Source: Hyphomonadaceae bacterium BL14 (lineage in GTDB: Bacteria > Pseudomonadota > Alphaproteobacteria > Caulobacterales > Maricaulaceae). Taken from it: DNA of 64,000 nucleotides. The position numbers and the translations under genes were made by a program. Below the pieces are notes generated by a model. That model worked only from the letters and a program-made list of their open reading frames with translations, was not told the DNA's origin and ran no database searches. Of the stretch, positions 15,850-24,586 are shown piece by piece. Position 1 is the stretch's first letter. Every line of letters starts with the position of its first letter. The stretch is from the NCBI GenBank assembly GCA_027627705.1, contig CP091242.1, positions 2,688,290-2,752,289 of the forward strand. The letters run 5' to 3'.

Positions 15850-17601
15850 ATGGATCATCGCCGTATCGGGGACATGCTGGTGGATGAGGGGGCGGTCAGC
15901 GCCCGCGATGTCGAGGCGGCCCTGCGCTTCCAGGACGAGGTGGGCGGGCTGTTCGGCCAGGCGCTGATGCGTCTGGGCGCGGTGTCTGAAGACGTGCTGC
16001 TGGCCGCGCTGTCGCGCCAGCTGGGCCTGACCATCCTCACCGCCCCGCTCATGCCGGCTGAAGGATCGGCCTATCTGGAGGCGTGTTCGCGCCTGAACCT
16101 GTCCCCGCGCTGGCTGCTGGCCCATGAATGCGTGCTCTGGTTTGACACCCCCGACGGTGTGGCGGCCGGTGATGCGGATGCGCTCAACGTGTTTGCCCGC
16201 GATCCGATGAGCGCGCCGCTGCAGGAGGCCCTGACCCGGGTCTGGGCCGGCGCGGCGCAGTATTATCTCGGCCCCAACCGCCTGCTGGATTCGGCGCTGG
16301 CGCTGGCGCGCTCGCAAGGCGCCAGCGAGGACTGGACCGGCGATGATGCCGCGCGCCTGCGCGAGCTGGCCGAGGAAGCCCCCGTCATCGATTTCGTCAA
16401 TGGCGTGTTTGAAGATGCGCTGCGCCAGCGCGCGTCGGACATCCATGTCGAACCGTTCGAACATCATTTCCAGATTCGCTTCCGCATTGATGGCGTGCTG
16501 CGCGAGGTGCAGACCCTGCCGCGTGGCCGGTTTGACGCGGTGGCGAGCCGGATCAAGCTGATTTCGGGCATGGATATCGCTGAACGCCGCCTGCCGCAGG
16601 ACGGCCGTCAGTCGGTGCGCTTTGCCGGTCAGGACATTGATCTGCGCGTCTCCTCCCTGCCCGGTGCCTGGGGCGAATCCCTGGTGCTGCGCCTGCTGCG
16701 CAAGCAGCAGAGCCTGCCAAGCCTGGAAGGGCTGGGCCTGACCGGGCGCTCGATGGAGGCGTTCCGCCAATTGCTGGAGGAGCGCAATGGCGTGATCCTG
16801 GTCACCGGGCCCACCGGCTCGGGCAAGTCCACCACGCTCTATCGCGGGCTGGAGCTGGTCAATGATGGCGAGCGCAAGATCATCACCATCGAGGATCCGG
16901 TCGAGTACGACATGGAGGGCGTGACCCAGGTCCAGGCGCGCGCCGATATCGGCTACACCTTCGCGCGCGGCCTGCGCGCCATCCTGCGCCAGGATCCGGA
17001 CATCATCATGATCGGCGAGATTCGCGATGGCGAGACCGCCGGCATCGCCACCCAGGCCGCCCTGACCGGCCACCTCGTCTTCTCCACCCTGCACACCAAT
17101 TCGGCGCTGTCGGCCATTGAGCGCCTGATCGATCTGGGCGTGGAGCCGTTTCTGGTGTCGGCCTCCCTGCGCGGGCTGATGGGCCAGCGCCTGGTGCGCA
17201 AGGTCTGCCCGCATTGTGCCCACCCGGCCGAGCCGGAATCCTGCCAGGAGGGTGAGCGCCGCCTGGCCGCCGCACGCGCGGCTGGCGCGGCCCTGCCCGC
17301 TGCGGCCGCCTCGGCGCGCTGGGTGGAAGCGGCCGGCTGCGTGCACTGCGCCGACCAGGGTTATCTGGGCCGCGTCGCGGTTTATGAAGTGGTCCGCCTC
17401 AACAGCGCCATGCGCGAGGCGATCAATAATCGCGCCAGCGAGGCCGATCTGCTCGCCGCCGCCCGTCAGGACGGGTATATCACCATGTATGAAGACGCGC
17501 TGGCGAAAGCCGCCGAGGGGCAGACCACCCTGTCGGAAGTGTTGCGCGTGTTCGGCGCGGCGGCCCATGTGCGTGTCCCGGCGCGCCTGTCCGCCGAATA
17601 G
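15850..17601 (+). CDS. gspE: Type II secretion ATPase GspE
   Basis: The 583-residue cytoplasmic ATPase drives pseudopilus assembly. The N-terminal part (MDHRRIGDMLVDEG) is the GspE/PilB N-domain that contacts GspL. The Walker A loop GPTGSGKS is at 320-327, followed by an ITIEDPVEYDMEG Asp box, a GEIRDGETA Walker B and a TLHTNSA His box. A zinc-type tetracysteine module is present (Cys453, Cys456, Cys497, Cys500). The ATG at 15850 was chosen because any earlier start would read through the terminator at 15665. It is 25 bp upstream of gspF. Confidence 0.95.
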   Translation: MDHRRIGDMLVDEGAVSARDVEAALRFQDEVGGLFGQALMRLGAVSEDVLLAALSRQLGLTILTAPLMPAEGSAYLEACSRLNLSPRWLLAHECVLWFDTPDGVAAGDADALNVFARDPMSAPLQEALTRVWAGAAQYYLGPNRLLDSALALARSQGASEDWTGDDAARLRELAEEAPVIDFVNGVFEDALRQRASDIHVEPFEHHFQIRFRIDGVLREVQTLPRGRFDAVASRIKLISGMDIAERRLPQDGRQSVRFAGQDIDLRVSSLPGAWGESLVLRLLRKQQSLPSLEGLGLTGRSMEAFRQLLEERNGVILVTGPTGSGKSTTLYRGLELVNDGERKIITIEDPVEYDMEGVTQVQARADIGYTFARGLRAILRQDPDIIMIGEIRDGETAGIATQAALTGHLVFSTLHTNSALSAIERLIDLGVEPFLVSASLRGLMGQRLVRKVCPHCAHPAEPESCQEGERRLAAARAAGAALPAAAASARWVEAAGCVHCADQGYLGRVAVYEVVRLNSAMREAINNRASEADLLAAARQDGYITMYEDALAKAAEGQTTLSEVLRVFGAAAHVRVPARLSAE

Positions 17602-17626
17602 AGCGGTCCGGAGGCCTGTGTAGCTC

Positions 17627-18826
17627 ATGGCGATTTTCCGTTATCGCGCTCTGGATGCCACCGGGGCCACGGTGGAAGGACGCGTCGCCGCCGAGGACAG
17701 TATCGAGGCCCAGCGCCAGCTGGAGGCCCAGTCAGTTGCGCCGTTCGAGCTGAGCGAGGTGCGCGCCGGCGAGCGCAAGTTCAGCCGCAACAAGGCGCGC
17801 TCGGCCGACCGTCAGCGCTTCATCCGTCAGCTGGCCGTGCTGATCCGCGCGGGGACGGCATTGCTGCCCGCCATCGATTCCCTGATCGCCGACGAGACCT
17901 GCCGCGAGCTGGCGATAGAGGGGGAGAATATCCGCCGTGATCTGCGATCCGGCGCGCGCCTGTCTGAAGCCATGGCGCGCCACATGCCGCGCCTGCCGCC
18001 CTATGCCTCCCGGCTGGTGGAGCTGGGCGAGACGACCGGCCAGCAGGCCAAGGCGCTAACCGATATCGCCGCGCAGATGGAGCAGGATCTCAAGGCCGCC
18101 GCCGAGGTGCGCAATGCGCTGGCCTATCCCGCCTTCCTCGCCGTGGCGGGGGTGGCCGCGATCACCTTCATCTTCATGTTCGTGGTGCCGCGCTTTGCCG
18201 CGCTGATCGGCGATGACCGCTCGGCCATGCCCGCGTTTTCGCGCTGGCTGATCGAAACCAGCCTGCTGTTGCGCGACAATATCGGCATGGTCATGGCCCT
18301 GATCGTGGCGCTGGTGGTGGGGGTGATGTTCCTCGCCCGCAACAAGGCCAGCCGCGCGGCCGGTTACCGCGTGATGGAACGCCTGCCGGTGATCAGCGGT
18401 TTCCTGCTCGCCGCCGACACGGCCCGCTGGGCGCGCATCACCGGCACGGCCCTGTCGGGCGGTTCAGGCCTGGTGGAAGCGCTGCAACTGGCCGAATCGG
18501 CGGTGGCCTCGCAGACCCGGCGTCTGGGATTGCAGGAGGCGCGCCGCGCCATCCGCTCGGGCGAGCCCATTGATGTGGCGCTGCGCACGCATACCGATTT
18601 TGATTCGATGAGCCTCAACCTGATCAAGACCGGGCGCACCTCGGCCAGCCTCAATGAAATGCTGCTGTTTCTCGCCGGCATTCACGAGGACGAGGCGCGC
18701 AACCGCGCCAAACGCGTGACGGCGCTGGCAGAGCCGCTGGCCATCGTGTTCATCGCTGGCGTCATCGGCGCGATCGTGGTCGGCCTCGTGCTGGCCATGA
18801 CCAGCATGTACGACATCGCGATCTAG
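17627..18826 (+). CDS. gspF: Type II secretion inner-membrane protein GspF
   Basis: The 399-residue platform protein has two repeated GspF domains: a first cytoplasmic part (RQFIRQLAVLIRAGTALLPAI), a helix near 165-190, a second one around 210-230, the second domain (RWARITGTALSGGSGLVEALQ) and a closing helix near 365-390. It fits the family length. Its TAG stop (18824-18826) is formed by the first bases of the CTAG repeat at 18823. gspG, its usual neighbour, comes only after a repeat array and a reversed methyltransferase gene. Confidence 0.95.
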   Translation: MAIFRYRALDATGATVEGRVAAEDSIEAQRQLEAQSVAPFELSEVRAGERKFSRNKARSADRQRFIRQLAVLIRAGTALLPAIDSLIADETCRELAIEGENIRRDLRSGARLSEAMARHMPRLPPYASRLVELGETTGQQAKALTDIAAQMEQDLKAAAEVRNALAYPAFLAVAGVAAITFIFMFVVPRFAALIGDDRSAMPAFSRWLIETSLLLRDNIGMVMALIVALVVGVMFLARNKASRAAGYRVMERLPVISGFLLAADTARWARITGTALSGGSGLVEALQLAESAVASQTRRLGLQEARRAIRSGEPIDVALRTHTDFDSMSLNLIKTGRTSASLNEMLLFLAGIHEDEARNRAKRVTALAEPLAIVFIAGVIGAIVVGLVLAMTSMYDIAI

Positions 18827-19129
18827 AGCGTGCGGCCTGACTGCGTCAGGCCGCACGCTCTACGCCTTTGATTGAGAGCGCAATTTATCCGAAAACCGGT
18901 TCCCACTTTTCCGATTGCGCTCTAGAGCGTGATCCGACCTGACTGCGTCAGGCCGCACGCTCTACGCCTTTGATTGAGAGCGCAATTTATCCGAAAACCG
19001 GTTCCCACTTTTCCGATTGCGCTCTAGAGCGTGATCCGACCTGACTGCGTCAGGCCGCACGCTCTACTCTTTTGATTGAGAGCGCAATTTATCCGAAAAC
19101 CGGTTCCCACTTTTTCGATTGCGCTCTAG
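18823..19129 (+). repeat. Triple tandem array of the CTAG-bounded two-hairpin repeat
   Basis: Three copies, at 18823-18921, 18922-19023 and 19024-19129, are nearly identical. Each has a perfect 17 bp hairpin (AGAGCGTGCGGCCTGAC, loop TGC, then its complement) in copy one, slightly altered in the others, then a CTTTTGATTG-type spacer, then a second hairpin with AGAGCGCAAT and ATTGCGCTCT ends around CCGAAAACCGGTTCCCACTT. Copies join at CTAG. The first CTAG provides the gspF stop and the last provides the stop of the opposing methyltransferase. No transposase gene lies nearby. The inner motif resembles short palindromes common in alphaproteobacteria (from memory). Confidence 0.95.
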
Positions 19130-19917
19130 CGTTCGGCCACCCAGCGCGGCTGGGGATGTCCATTGACGCCCAGCGGTGCTCCGGCCGGCGGCAGGCGGCG
19201 CGCATCCTTGGCGATGACCGCCCAGGCGGCCCCTGGATGATACCAGTCGATATCGCGCCAGATCAGGCCGTGCTGCCGGCATTGTGCGTGCAGCCAGGCG
19301 GGCGGGTAGCTGACGCAGCCCGGATAGGTCCAAGGCTCGCCGGGCAGGCTCTCATCATCGAGATTGCGGAAATAGCTCAGCATGATGATGCCGTCATCTT
19401 CAAGCGCGGCGGCGGCGCTGGCGAGGAATCGGGCGGTGTTGTCGGCGCCCGAATGGGTGATGATGGACTGGGCCATGATGAAATCGAACGTCGTGCCGAA
19501 CACGTCGCAACTGAACCCATCATCGCTGGAGAAGACGGGCGCCTTGAGCGTGCGCAGATCATGGCCGGCTTCCTGGCCGAAGCCCTCATCGACGAGCCAG
19601 AGATTGGGATCGATGCCGTAATAGAGGCCGGGGCGCAGGAACGGGATCAGCAGGCGGCCAAGGCGCAGCGAGCCACAGCCGAAATCCAGCACGCGGTCAT
19701 TTTCCGTCAGGCCGAGGGCGGTCATCAGGCCCATCTGAAGCAGGGAGACCGGTCCGAACCGGTCAACCGGGCCCACATAGGCGCGGTAATGGGCGTCGCC
19801 CGGTGCCATGCCCGTCCAGGTCTCCGCTGCGGCCGGGTCGGGCTGGGTGGCAGGGGCCGGCGTCACAGCCGGTCTCCGTGACGGGCCGGACAGGCGCTGG
19901 ATCAGTTTGTGCAGCAT
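19126..19917 (-). CDS. Class I SAM-dependent methyltransferase, between gspF and gspG
   Basis: The 263-residue protein has a methyltransferase fold in its middle: motif I VLDFGCGSLRLG, then LYYGIDPN (motif II acid) and a FDFIMAQSIITH motif. The N-terminal 30 residues are Pro/Ala-rich and linker-like. The same DxGCGSxRxG and YYGID pattern occurs in the protein at 27976-28662, so the two are relatives. The TAG stop is supplied by the edge of the repeat array. It is divergent from gspG with only 29 bp between starts as given. The substrate is unknown; glycan or protein O/N-methylation are options. Confidence 0.75.
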   Translation of the reverse strand: MLHKLIQRLSGPSRRPAVTPAPATQPDPAAAETWTGMAPGDAHYRAYVGPVDRFGPVSLLQMGLMTALGLTENDRVLDFGCGSLRLGRLLIPFLRPGLYYGIDPNLWLVDEGFGQEAGHDLRTLKAPVFSSDDGFSCDVFGTTFDFIMAQSIITHSGADNTARFLASAAAALEDDGIIMLSYFRNLDDESLPGEPWTYPGCVSYPPAWLHAQCRQHGLIWRDIDWYHPGAAWAVIAKDARRLPPAGAPLGVNGHPQPRWVAER

Positions 19918-19946
19918 GATGATCCCTCAGCCTGACGCTTTATGAT

Positions 19947-20444
19947 ATGGGTATCGCAATGATGACTTCCGGGCAGGATGTACGAGCAGTGTACACGAGA
20001 TTTCAAGGCCGCAAGCCGGGCTCTGGCAGACAGCTGCGTTACCGCCGGGGCTACTCCCTGATGGAGATTCTCGTGGCCGTGGCCATTATTGCCGTGCTGG
20101 CGACGCTGGTGGCGCCGCGCCTGTTCTCCCAGCTCGACAATTCGCGCGCGACGGCCGCTGCGACCCAGATACGCATGATCGATACAGCGCTCGATACCAT
20201 GCGGCTGGATATCGGGCGCTATCCGACGCAGGATGAAGGGCTGAACCTGCTGGTGACGCCCAGTGACGCCGTCGCCCGGGTGTGGAACGGGCCCTATCTC
20301 GACGGGGGACTGCCCGCCGACCCGTGGGGCAATCCCTACCGCTACCAGGCCCCGCAGGCGGCCAATGACCGCGGCCGGGTCTACAGCTATGGAGCCGACA
20401 ATGCGGAAGGGGGCACAGGCCCCGATGCCGATATCGGTCGCTAG
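19947..20444 (+). CDS. gspG: Major pseudopilin GspG
   Basis: The major pseudopilin carries the prepilin cleavage site RRG|YSLMEILVAV: Gly35, Tyr36 as residue +1 and Glu40 as +5. The C-terminal part has the GspG hallmarks RYPTQDEGL and PWGNPYRYQAP and the Ca-site region near YSYGADN. With the ATG at 19947 the leader has 35 residues, which is long; the GTG at 19989 would give a 21-residue leader and more room for a promoter. The true start is uncertain. It overlaps gspH by 20 bp, with gspH reading in another frame. Confidence 0.92.
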   Translation: MGIAMMTSGQDVRAVYTRFQGRKPGSGRQLRYRRGYSLMEILVAVAIIAVLATLVAPRLFSQLDNSRATAAATQIRMIDTALDTMRLDIGRYPTQDEGLNLLVTPSDAVARVWNGPYLDGGLPADPWGNPYRYQAPQAANDRGRVYSYGADNAEGGTGPDADIGR

Positions 20445-20838
20445 GCGGACATCGCTGCGCTCGGGCTATACGCTGATAGAAGTCGTAATAGCAGTCGCAA
20501 TCGCCGCCACAGTCATCGCACTGTCTGCACCGTCGCTGATCCGCTCCATAGAGCGTGCCCAGGAACGTCAGATCATCGCCGGTGTCATCTCCACTGTGAA
20601 CGATCTGCGCGCGCAGAGCGTGCTCGACAGCCGGGACATGGATAGCGAGACCCTGACGGCCAATCTGCGGGACGTGCTTCCCGAAGGCTGGGTGCTGCGG
20701 GTGCCGGAGGGCTTCCAGCTCTCCCGGGCCGGGTTCTGCACCGGCGGCGAAATCCGGCTGGAAACGCCGCGCGCGCGGGTGGTGGTGCTGAACCCGCGTC
20801 CGCAAACACCATGCACGCTGGCCGCCGAGACGGTCTGA
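20425..20838 (+). CDS. gspH: Minor pseudopilin GspH
   Basis: A 137-residue minor pseudopilin with LRSG|YTLIEVVIAVA: cleavage after Gly14, Tyr at +1, Glu at +5. The rest is a small GspH-like beta domain ending in NPRPQTPCTL. The chosen ATG at 20425 follows GGAAGGGGG at 11 bp. An alternative ATG at 20401 follows GGAG at 6 bp and adds eight residues; both stay in frame. The stop at 20838 is 8 bp from the end of gspI on the other strand, so the two modules converge. Confidence 0.87.
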   Translation: MPISVARRTSLRSGYTLIEVVIAVAIAATVIALSAPSLIRSIERAQERQIIAGVISTVNDLRAQSVLDSRDMDSETLTANLRDVLPEGWVLRVPEGFQLSRAGFCTGGEIRLETPRARVVVLNPRPQTPCTLAAETV

Positions 20839-20846
20839 GCATCGGC

Positions 20847-21269
20847 TCAGGGAATAACCAGATCGCCGAACATGTCTCGGGTTTTTGTCCAGCCCAGCTG
20901 GCGCACGGTGAAGACGTGTTCGTCCGGGCCGCGTGTCAGGGTGACGGTGACGTCATAGAGCGAGATGGCATAAATCCCGCCGCCGCTTAACCCATCGGGA
21001 GACGGGTTGTGGGCAATCCGCTCGCTGGTCCAGTCCATTGTCCACGCGCCAATGGCTTCGCTCCCCTCAGCCATCGCATCGGGGTTGATGGTTGCAATCA
21101 GGCTCAGCGCGCTCTGTTCGACCTCGGTGCGTTCGCCGGCCCGGCTCATGCGCAGGCTGGCATCGGCCAATGAGCTCTGCAGCTGGTAAAGAGGCAAAAT
21201 GACCAGCGCCATCAGCGCAACGGCTGCCAGCACTTCGATCAATGAAAATCCGCTGCGCACCGGGGTCAC
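20847..21269 (-). CDS. gspI: Minor pseudopilin GspI
   Basis: A 140-residue minor pseudopilin with prepilin site RSG|FSLIEVLAAVALM (Gly7, Phe8, Glu12) and a GspI-type C-terminal domain. It starts with GTG at 21269, 5 bp after the prepilin-peptidase gene, and is the last gene of the minus-strand secretion operon. No other in-frame start lies close enough. Its position after the peptidase is unusual; the common order puts gspI next to gspH. Confidence 0.88.
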   Translation of the reverse strand: MTPVRSGFSLIEVLAAVALMALVILPLYQLQSSLADASLRMSRAGERTEVEQSALSLIATINPDAMAEGSEAIGAWTMDWTSERIAHNPSPDGLSGGGIYAISLYDVTVTLTRGPDEHVFTVRQLGWTKTRDMFGDLVIP

Positions 21270-21274
21270 TACTC

Positions 21275-21916
21275 TTACAGCTGAAAGTCCCGCGAGGCTG
21301 AAAACCGGATGGCGAACGCAATGCCAAATCCGAGCACCAGGCCGGGAGCGAACGCAATGCGATCACGAAGACGCCCTGACAAAAACGCTAGCAGGAATGT
21401 TACGGCGCAGGCAATGAGCAGGCTGATCCCGACCAGTGGCAGACCGCTCCAGATACCCGCTGCGCCCGCCAGAACGATGTCGCCGCCACCCAGTCCGGAA
21501 TGTCCGCGCCGCCAGCGGAAGAACGCATTGACGCCCCATAGCAGACCCCAGGCCAGTACCCCTCCGCCGGCTGCCAGCAGCAAGGCTTCGGACAAGGCCT
21601 GACCGGGCATGACCATCAAGACAGCCGCGCCCAGGCCGGTGACCGCGATTCCAAAAGAGGCGATATCGGCGACCAGGCCTTCAATCAGATCGAGGATGGC
21701 ATTCGCGCAAGCGAGCCCCGCGGCGAGGCCGGCCAGTGCGGCAAGCGCCGGGATCGCTCCGGCGAGCATGAGCGTGGCGCTTGCTGCTGCTGCCAGTCCG
21801 GCGCTCAGGCCACACGCGATGAGGCGAAAATCTTTCCGTATGCCGAATATTACGGCCGCCACGCCGCCCGCTGCAAGCATGCAAGCGAGTATATAGGCCC
21901 AATTCGAGAGCAGCAT
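21275..21916 (-). CDS. A24 family prepilin peptidase (GspO-like, short form)
   Basis: The 213-residue integral membrane protein has about seven helices. The two active-site aspartates of A24 peptidases are visible: one in NAILDLIEGL and one in the GLGGGDIVL loop (GxGD). The N-terminal methyltransferase domain with four cysteines of full-length PilD is missing, as in the short archaeal or TadV-like class. It should cut the pseudopilin leaders of GspG, H, I, J and K. It lies 20 bp after gspD and 5 bp before gspI. Confidence 0.82.
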   Translation of the reverse strand: MLLSNWAYILACMLAAGGVAAVIFGIRKDFRLIACGLSAGLAAAASATLMLAGAIPALAALAGLAAGLACANAILDLIEGLVADIASFGIAVTGLGAAVLMVMPGQALSEALLLAAGGGVLAWGLLWGVNAFFRWRRGHSGLGGGDIVLAGAAGIWSGLPLVGISLLIACAVTFLLAFLSGRLRDRIAFAPGLVLGFGIAFAIRFSASRDFQL

Positions 21917-21936
21917 CGCCGCCTTTCAATCAAGGA

Positions 21937-24108
21937 CTACTCCGTCCCGGTTTCGCTGGGCTCTCGCAGGCCCGAGCGGCCACGAATCCGCAAAGGTTGG
22001 TCCTGGGTGCGCAGCGTCGGGCGGTCGGACTGCTGTTCCTCGAAGCCGCGGTTCATGATCTCCACAAAGTCGTCGACCAGTGCCTGGCGCTGAATCCTGT
22101 CATGCAGCACATAGGGCGTGACAAAGACGACCAGCATGGATCGCCCGGCGCTCAGCCGGTCGCTGCGGAACGGGGCCCCCAGGAACGGGATGTCTTTCAG
22201 GAACGGCACGCCGGAGCGGCCCCGCGTGAACCGGTTCTCAATCAGGCCGCCCAGCACGGCGGTCTGCCCGTCCTGCAAGGTGAGCTCGGAAGAAATGCTC
22301 CGGTTGGAAATCAACGGGCTGGAGATGTCGGCCGTATCATTGGGCTCGGCGTTGCTGACCTCCAGATCGATGGCCAGATCAATCCGGTTATTGCTGTAAA
22401 CACGCGGGCTCACATTCAGAATAATACCGGTGGACCGGTACTGGACCGATTGCAGCACATCAGTGGAGCCGCCTACCTGTGTCGGTGCAGCCCGCTGAGA
22501 TGTGATGATCGGGACGTCGGTGCCGACCTGGACAACGGCGTCCAGACCGGACCGGATGACGATCCGCGGGGTTGAGAGAATATGGATCTGGTTATTGCTG
22601 GCATTCGCCGAACCCGACAGAGACACCTGACCCGTATTGACCGTTCCGGACAGACCGCCGCCTGAATTGATAGTCGCGGCGAACCGGGCGGCTGCTTCGC
22701 TGTCGAACACAGCATCGAGCCCCATATCCCATTCGTCCGTGAGCGTGACCTCGGCGACAGTGACCTCAATGAGCACTTCGCGTTCCGGGGTGTCGATCCG
22801 CTGCATCAAGGACAGGATCTGATCGAATTCAGGCTGCGTCCCGAAGAAGATCAGCCTGTTGCCAACTTCGTCTACCGTGAGCCGTGTCCGGTTGGAGTCA
22901 TCTTGGCCCGCTGCAGCCTGGGGCGCGGGTGCAGGTGCTCCTTCACCATTGGACTCACCAGCCGCCGAACCGGATACTGTGCGGCCGGGCTGGATGTTCA
23001 GCACGGCGGAGACCAGCTCTGACAGCCGGGCCGCCTCTGAGTACTGGGCTTCGTAAACAAATCCGCGCCGCGCTTCGGACCGCGCTGCGGCGCGATCAAG
23101 ATCCTGGGCGATGGACAGCGCGTGTTGCGCCCCCTCGCGGGTCAACGAGAAGATCAGCAGCTGGTTGGTCTGGCGCACGGGCAGAAGCGTGATGGCGCGC
23201 ATCGCGTTGGTGTTACTGGCGACCATAAGGCCTTCAGCCGTCATGATCTCCTGCATCGTTGTGACCAGCTCTGTCACGACCCAGTTTCGCGGCTCGAACT
23301 GAATGACGTCAGTACCGGCAAAGCGCGGCCGGTCCATTTGCTCGACAATCGCCAGCGCCGCGTCCACATCGCCCGGAAGACCGAGCAGGGTCAGGTAATT
23401 GTGCCGGCGGTTGGCGGTGATGGAGACCGCCTCGCGATCGGGCAAGGCCAGCTGAATGATTTGCTGCATATCAGCAGCATCAATGGCGTAAAGCTCAACA
23501 AACTGGATAACCGGCCGCATGCTGGCCGGTGTCGCGCGCCGTGCGCGGCTTGTGATGAGCTGGGGCAGCTGGCTGCGCAGCTCGCTGCGCGTGGTGACGG
23601 AGAACCGTCCATCCCGGTGGGTTATGGCAAGTCCATAACCGTCCAGTGCATCGCGAACCATGTCGAGAAAGACGGTGCGGTCCATTTCCTGCACGGTTCT
23701 GAGCGAGATCATGGCCTCCATTTCGGCAACGCCCGGACCGAGCACGAAAGGCTGCTCGAGAACTTCTCCGAACACGACGTTGATGAAGGCTGGTACCGAC
23801 AGGGGCGGCACGGTCACGCTGACAGGCGAGCCCTCCAGCAGGGGCATTTGAGCGCCACCCTGATCAAACGGGCGCCCGGATGCCGCTGTTCCCACGGCGG
23901 GACGGCGGCTGACCCGGCCCGTCTGCTCAGGCTCTGTGATGGTGGGGAGGGACTCGGTGCGGTCATCCCAGTTCATGGCACCGGTCACGCGTTCACGTGG
24001 CGCGTCAACATCGCCGAACTCTTCCCAGAACGTGTTGGGAGAAGACGTGCTACAGCCTGCGAGCAGGACAATTGCCGGCAAGATGGTCCGCAGATGCGTG
24101 CGTCTCAT
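21937..24108 (-). CDS. gspD: Type II secretion secretin GspD (lipoprotein)
   Basis: The 723-residue outer-membrane secretin has a lipoprotein signal (lipobox LLAGC, Cys19) that guides it to the outer membrane without a separate pilotin gene nearby. Periplasmic N0-N3 domains come first, an Ala/Pro/Gly-rich linker (about residues 410-435) interrupts the N3 region, and the secretin domain shows VGTDVPIITSQ and the GQTAVLGGLIENRFT / GVPFLKDIPFLGAPF signature. I chose the ATG at 24108 over one at 24156 because of the lipobox and because it leaves a 1 bp gap after gspC. Confidence 0.93.
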   Translation of the reverse strand: MRRTHLRTILPAIVLLAGCSTSSPNTFWEEFGDVDAPRERVTGAMNWDDRTESLPTITEPEQTGRVSRRPAVGTAASGRPFDQGGAQMPLLEGSPVSVTVPPLSVPAFINVVFGEVLEQPFVLGPGVAEMEAMISLRTVQEMDRTVFLDMVRDALDGYGLAITHRDGRFSVTTRSELRSQLPQLITSRARRATPASMRPVIQFVELYAIDAADMQQIIQLALPDREAVSITANRRHNYLTLLGLPGDVDAALAIVEQMDRPRFAGTDVIQFEPRNWVVTELVTTMQEIMTAEGLMVASNTNAMRAITLLPVRQTNQLLIFSLTREGAQHALSIAQDLDRAAARSEARRGFVYEAQYSEAARLSELVSAVLNIQPGRTVSGSAAGESNGEGAPAPAPQAAAGQDDSNRTRLTVDEVGNRLIFFGTQPEFDQILSLMQRIDTPEREVLIEVTVAEVTLTDEWDMGLDAVFDSEAAARFAATINSGGGLSGTVNTGQVSLSGSANASNNQIHILSTPRIVIRSGLDAVVQVGTDVPIITSQRAAPTQVGGSTDVLQSVQYRSTGIILNVSPRVYSNNRIDLAIDLEVSNAEPNDTADISSPLISNRSISSELTLQDGQTAVLGGLIENRFTRGRSGVPFLKDIPFLGAPFRSDRLSAGRSMLVVFVTPYVLHDRIQRQALVDDFVEIMNRGFEEQQSDRPTLRTQDQPLRIRGRSGLREPSETGTE

Positions 24109-24109
24109 A

Positions 24110-24586
24110 TCAATCGTCCAATGTTGGGAAAACCGGTAGTTCGCGGGTTTCGTCACCCCGTCTCAGCAGCACATTGACTGAGGTGATATTCGCAACCAGC
24201 CAACCGCCCTGCAGCTCATCCCCGCGCTGCAGCTTTGTGAAGCGACTATTATCGGCAAAGAGCAGGATTGTCCATTCTCCGCCTTCGCCTACAAGCGCCG
24301 CCAGGCGGGGGTCGGAGAGCGCGGTTTCGATCTGATCCACGCTCATCGGCCGGGAGGCGGACAGCCCGGCTCCTTGCGTGATGTCGGCATCGGGAAACAA
24401 CCCGGCAGCGAAAATCCGCCTGACATAGCTGCCCACATCACTGCTACCCTCCAACTCGAAGGTGGCCGCGTTGCTCAGGTTATCGCGGGACGTCAGGCCG
24501 GAGGTGCTTTCACCCGTCGTCAACCCGGCAACAAACGCAATGCTGGCCAGAAAAATAGCAATCAGTAGACGCAAGGACGATGTCAT
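24110..24586 (-). CDS. GspC-like inner-membrane protein without PDZ domain
   Basis: The 158-residue protein has one N-terminal membrane helix (LLIAIFLASIAFVAG) and a short periplasmic region ending in GWLVANITSVNVLLRRGDETREL, which looks like the homology-region domain that links GspC to GspD. The PDZ or coiled coil of canonical GspC is missing. The place between gspM and gspD, with ATGA overlap to gspM and 1 bp from gspD, supports a GspC role. GspN is a less likely alternative. Confidence 0.6.
   Translation of the reverse strand: MTSSLRLLIAIFLASIAFVAGLTTGESTSGLTSRDNLSNAATFELEGSSDVGSYVRRIFAAGLFPDADITQGAGLSASRPMSVDQIETALSDPRLAALVGEGGEWTILLFADNSRFTKLQRGDELQGGWLVANITSVNVLLRRGDETRELPVFPTLDD

Noticed and set aside
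15796..17628. 610-codon minus-strand open frame opposite gspE
   Set aside because: Antisense to gspE, which has all ATPase motifs and the tetracysteine module.
18823..19129. Possible CRISPR array
   Set aside because: The three units are whole-unit tandem copies without variable spacers and no cas gene is near.
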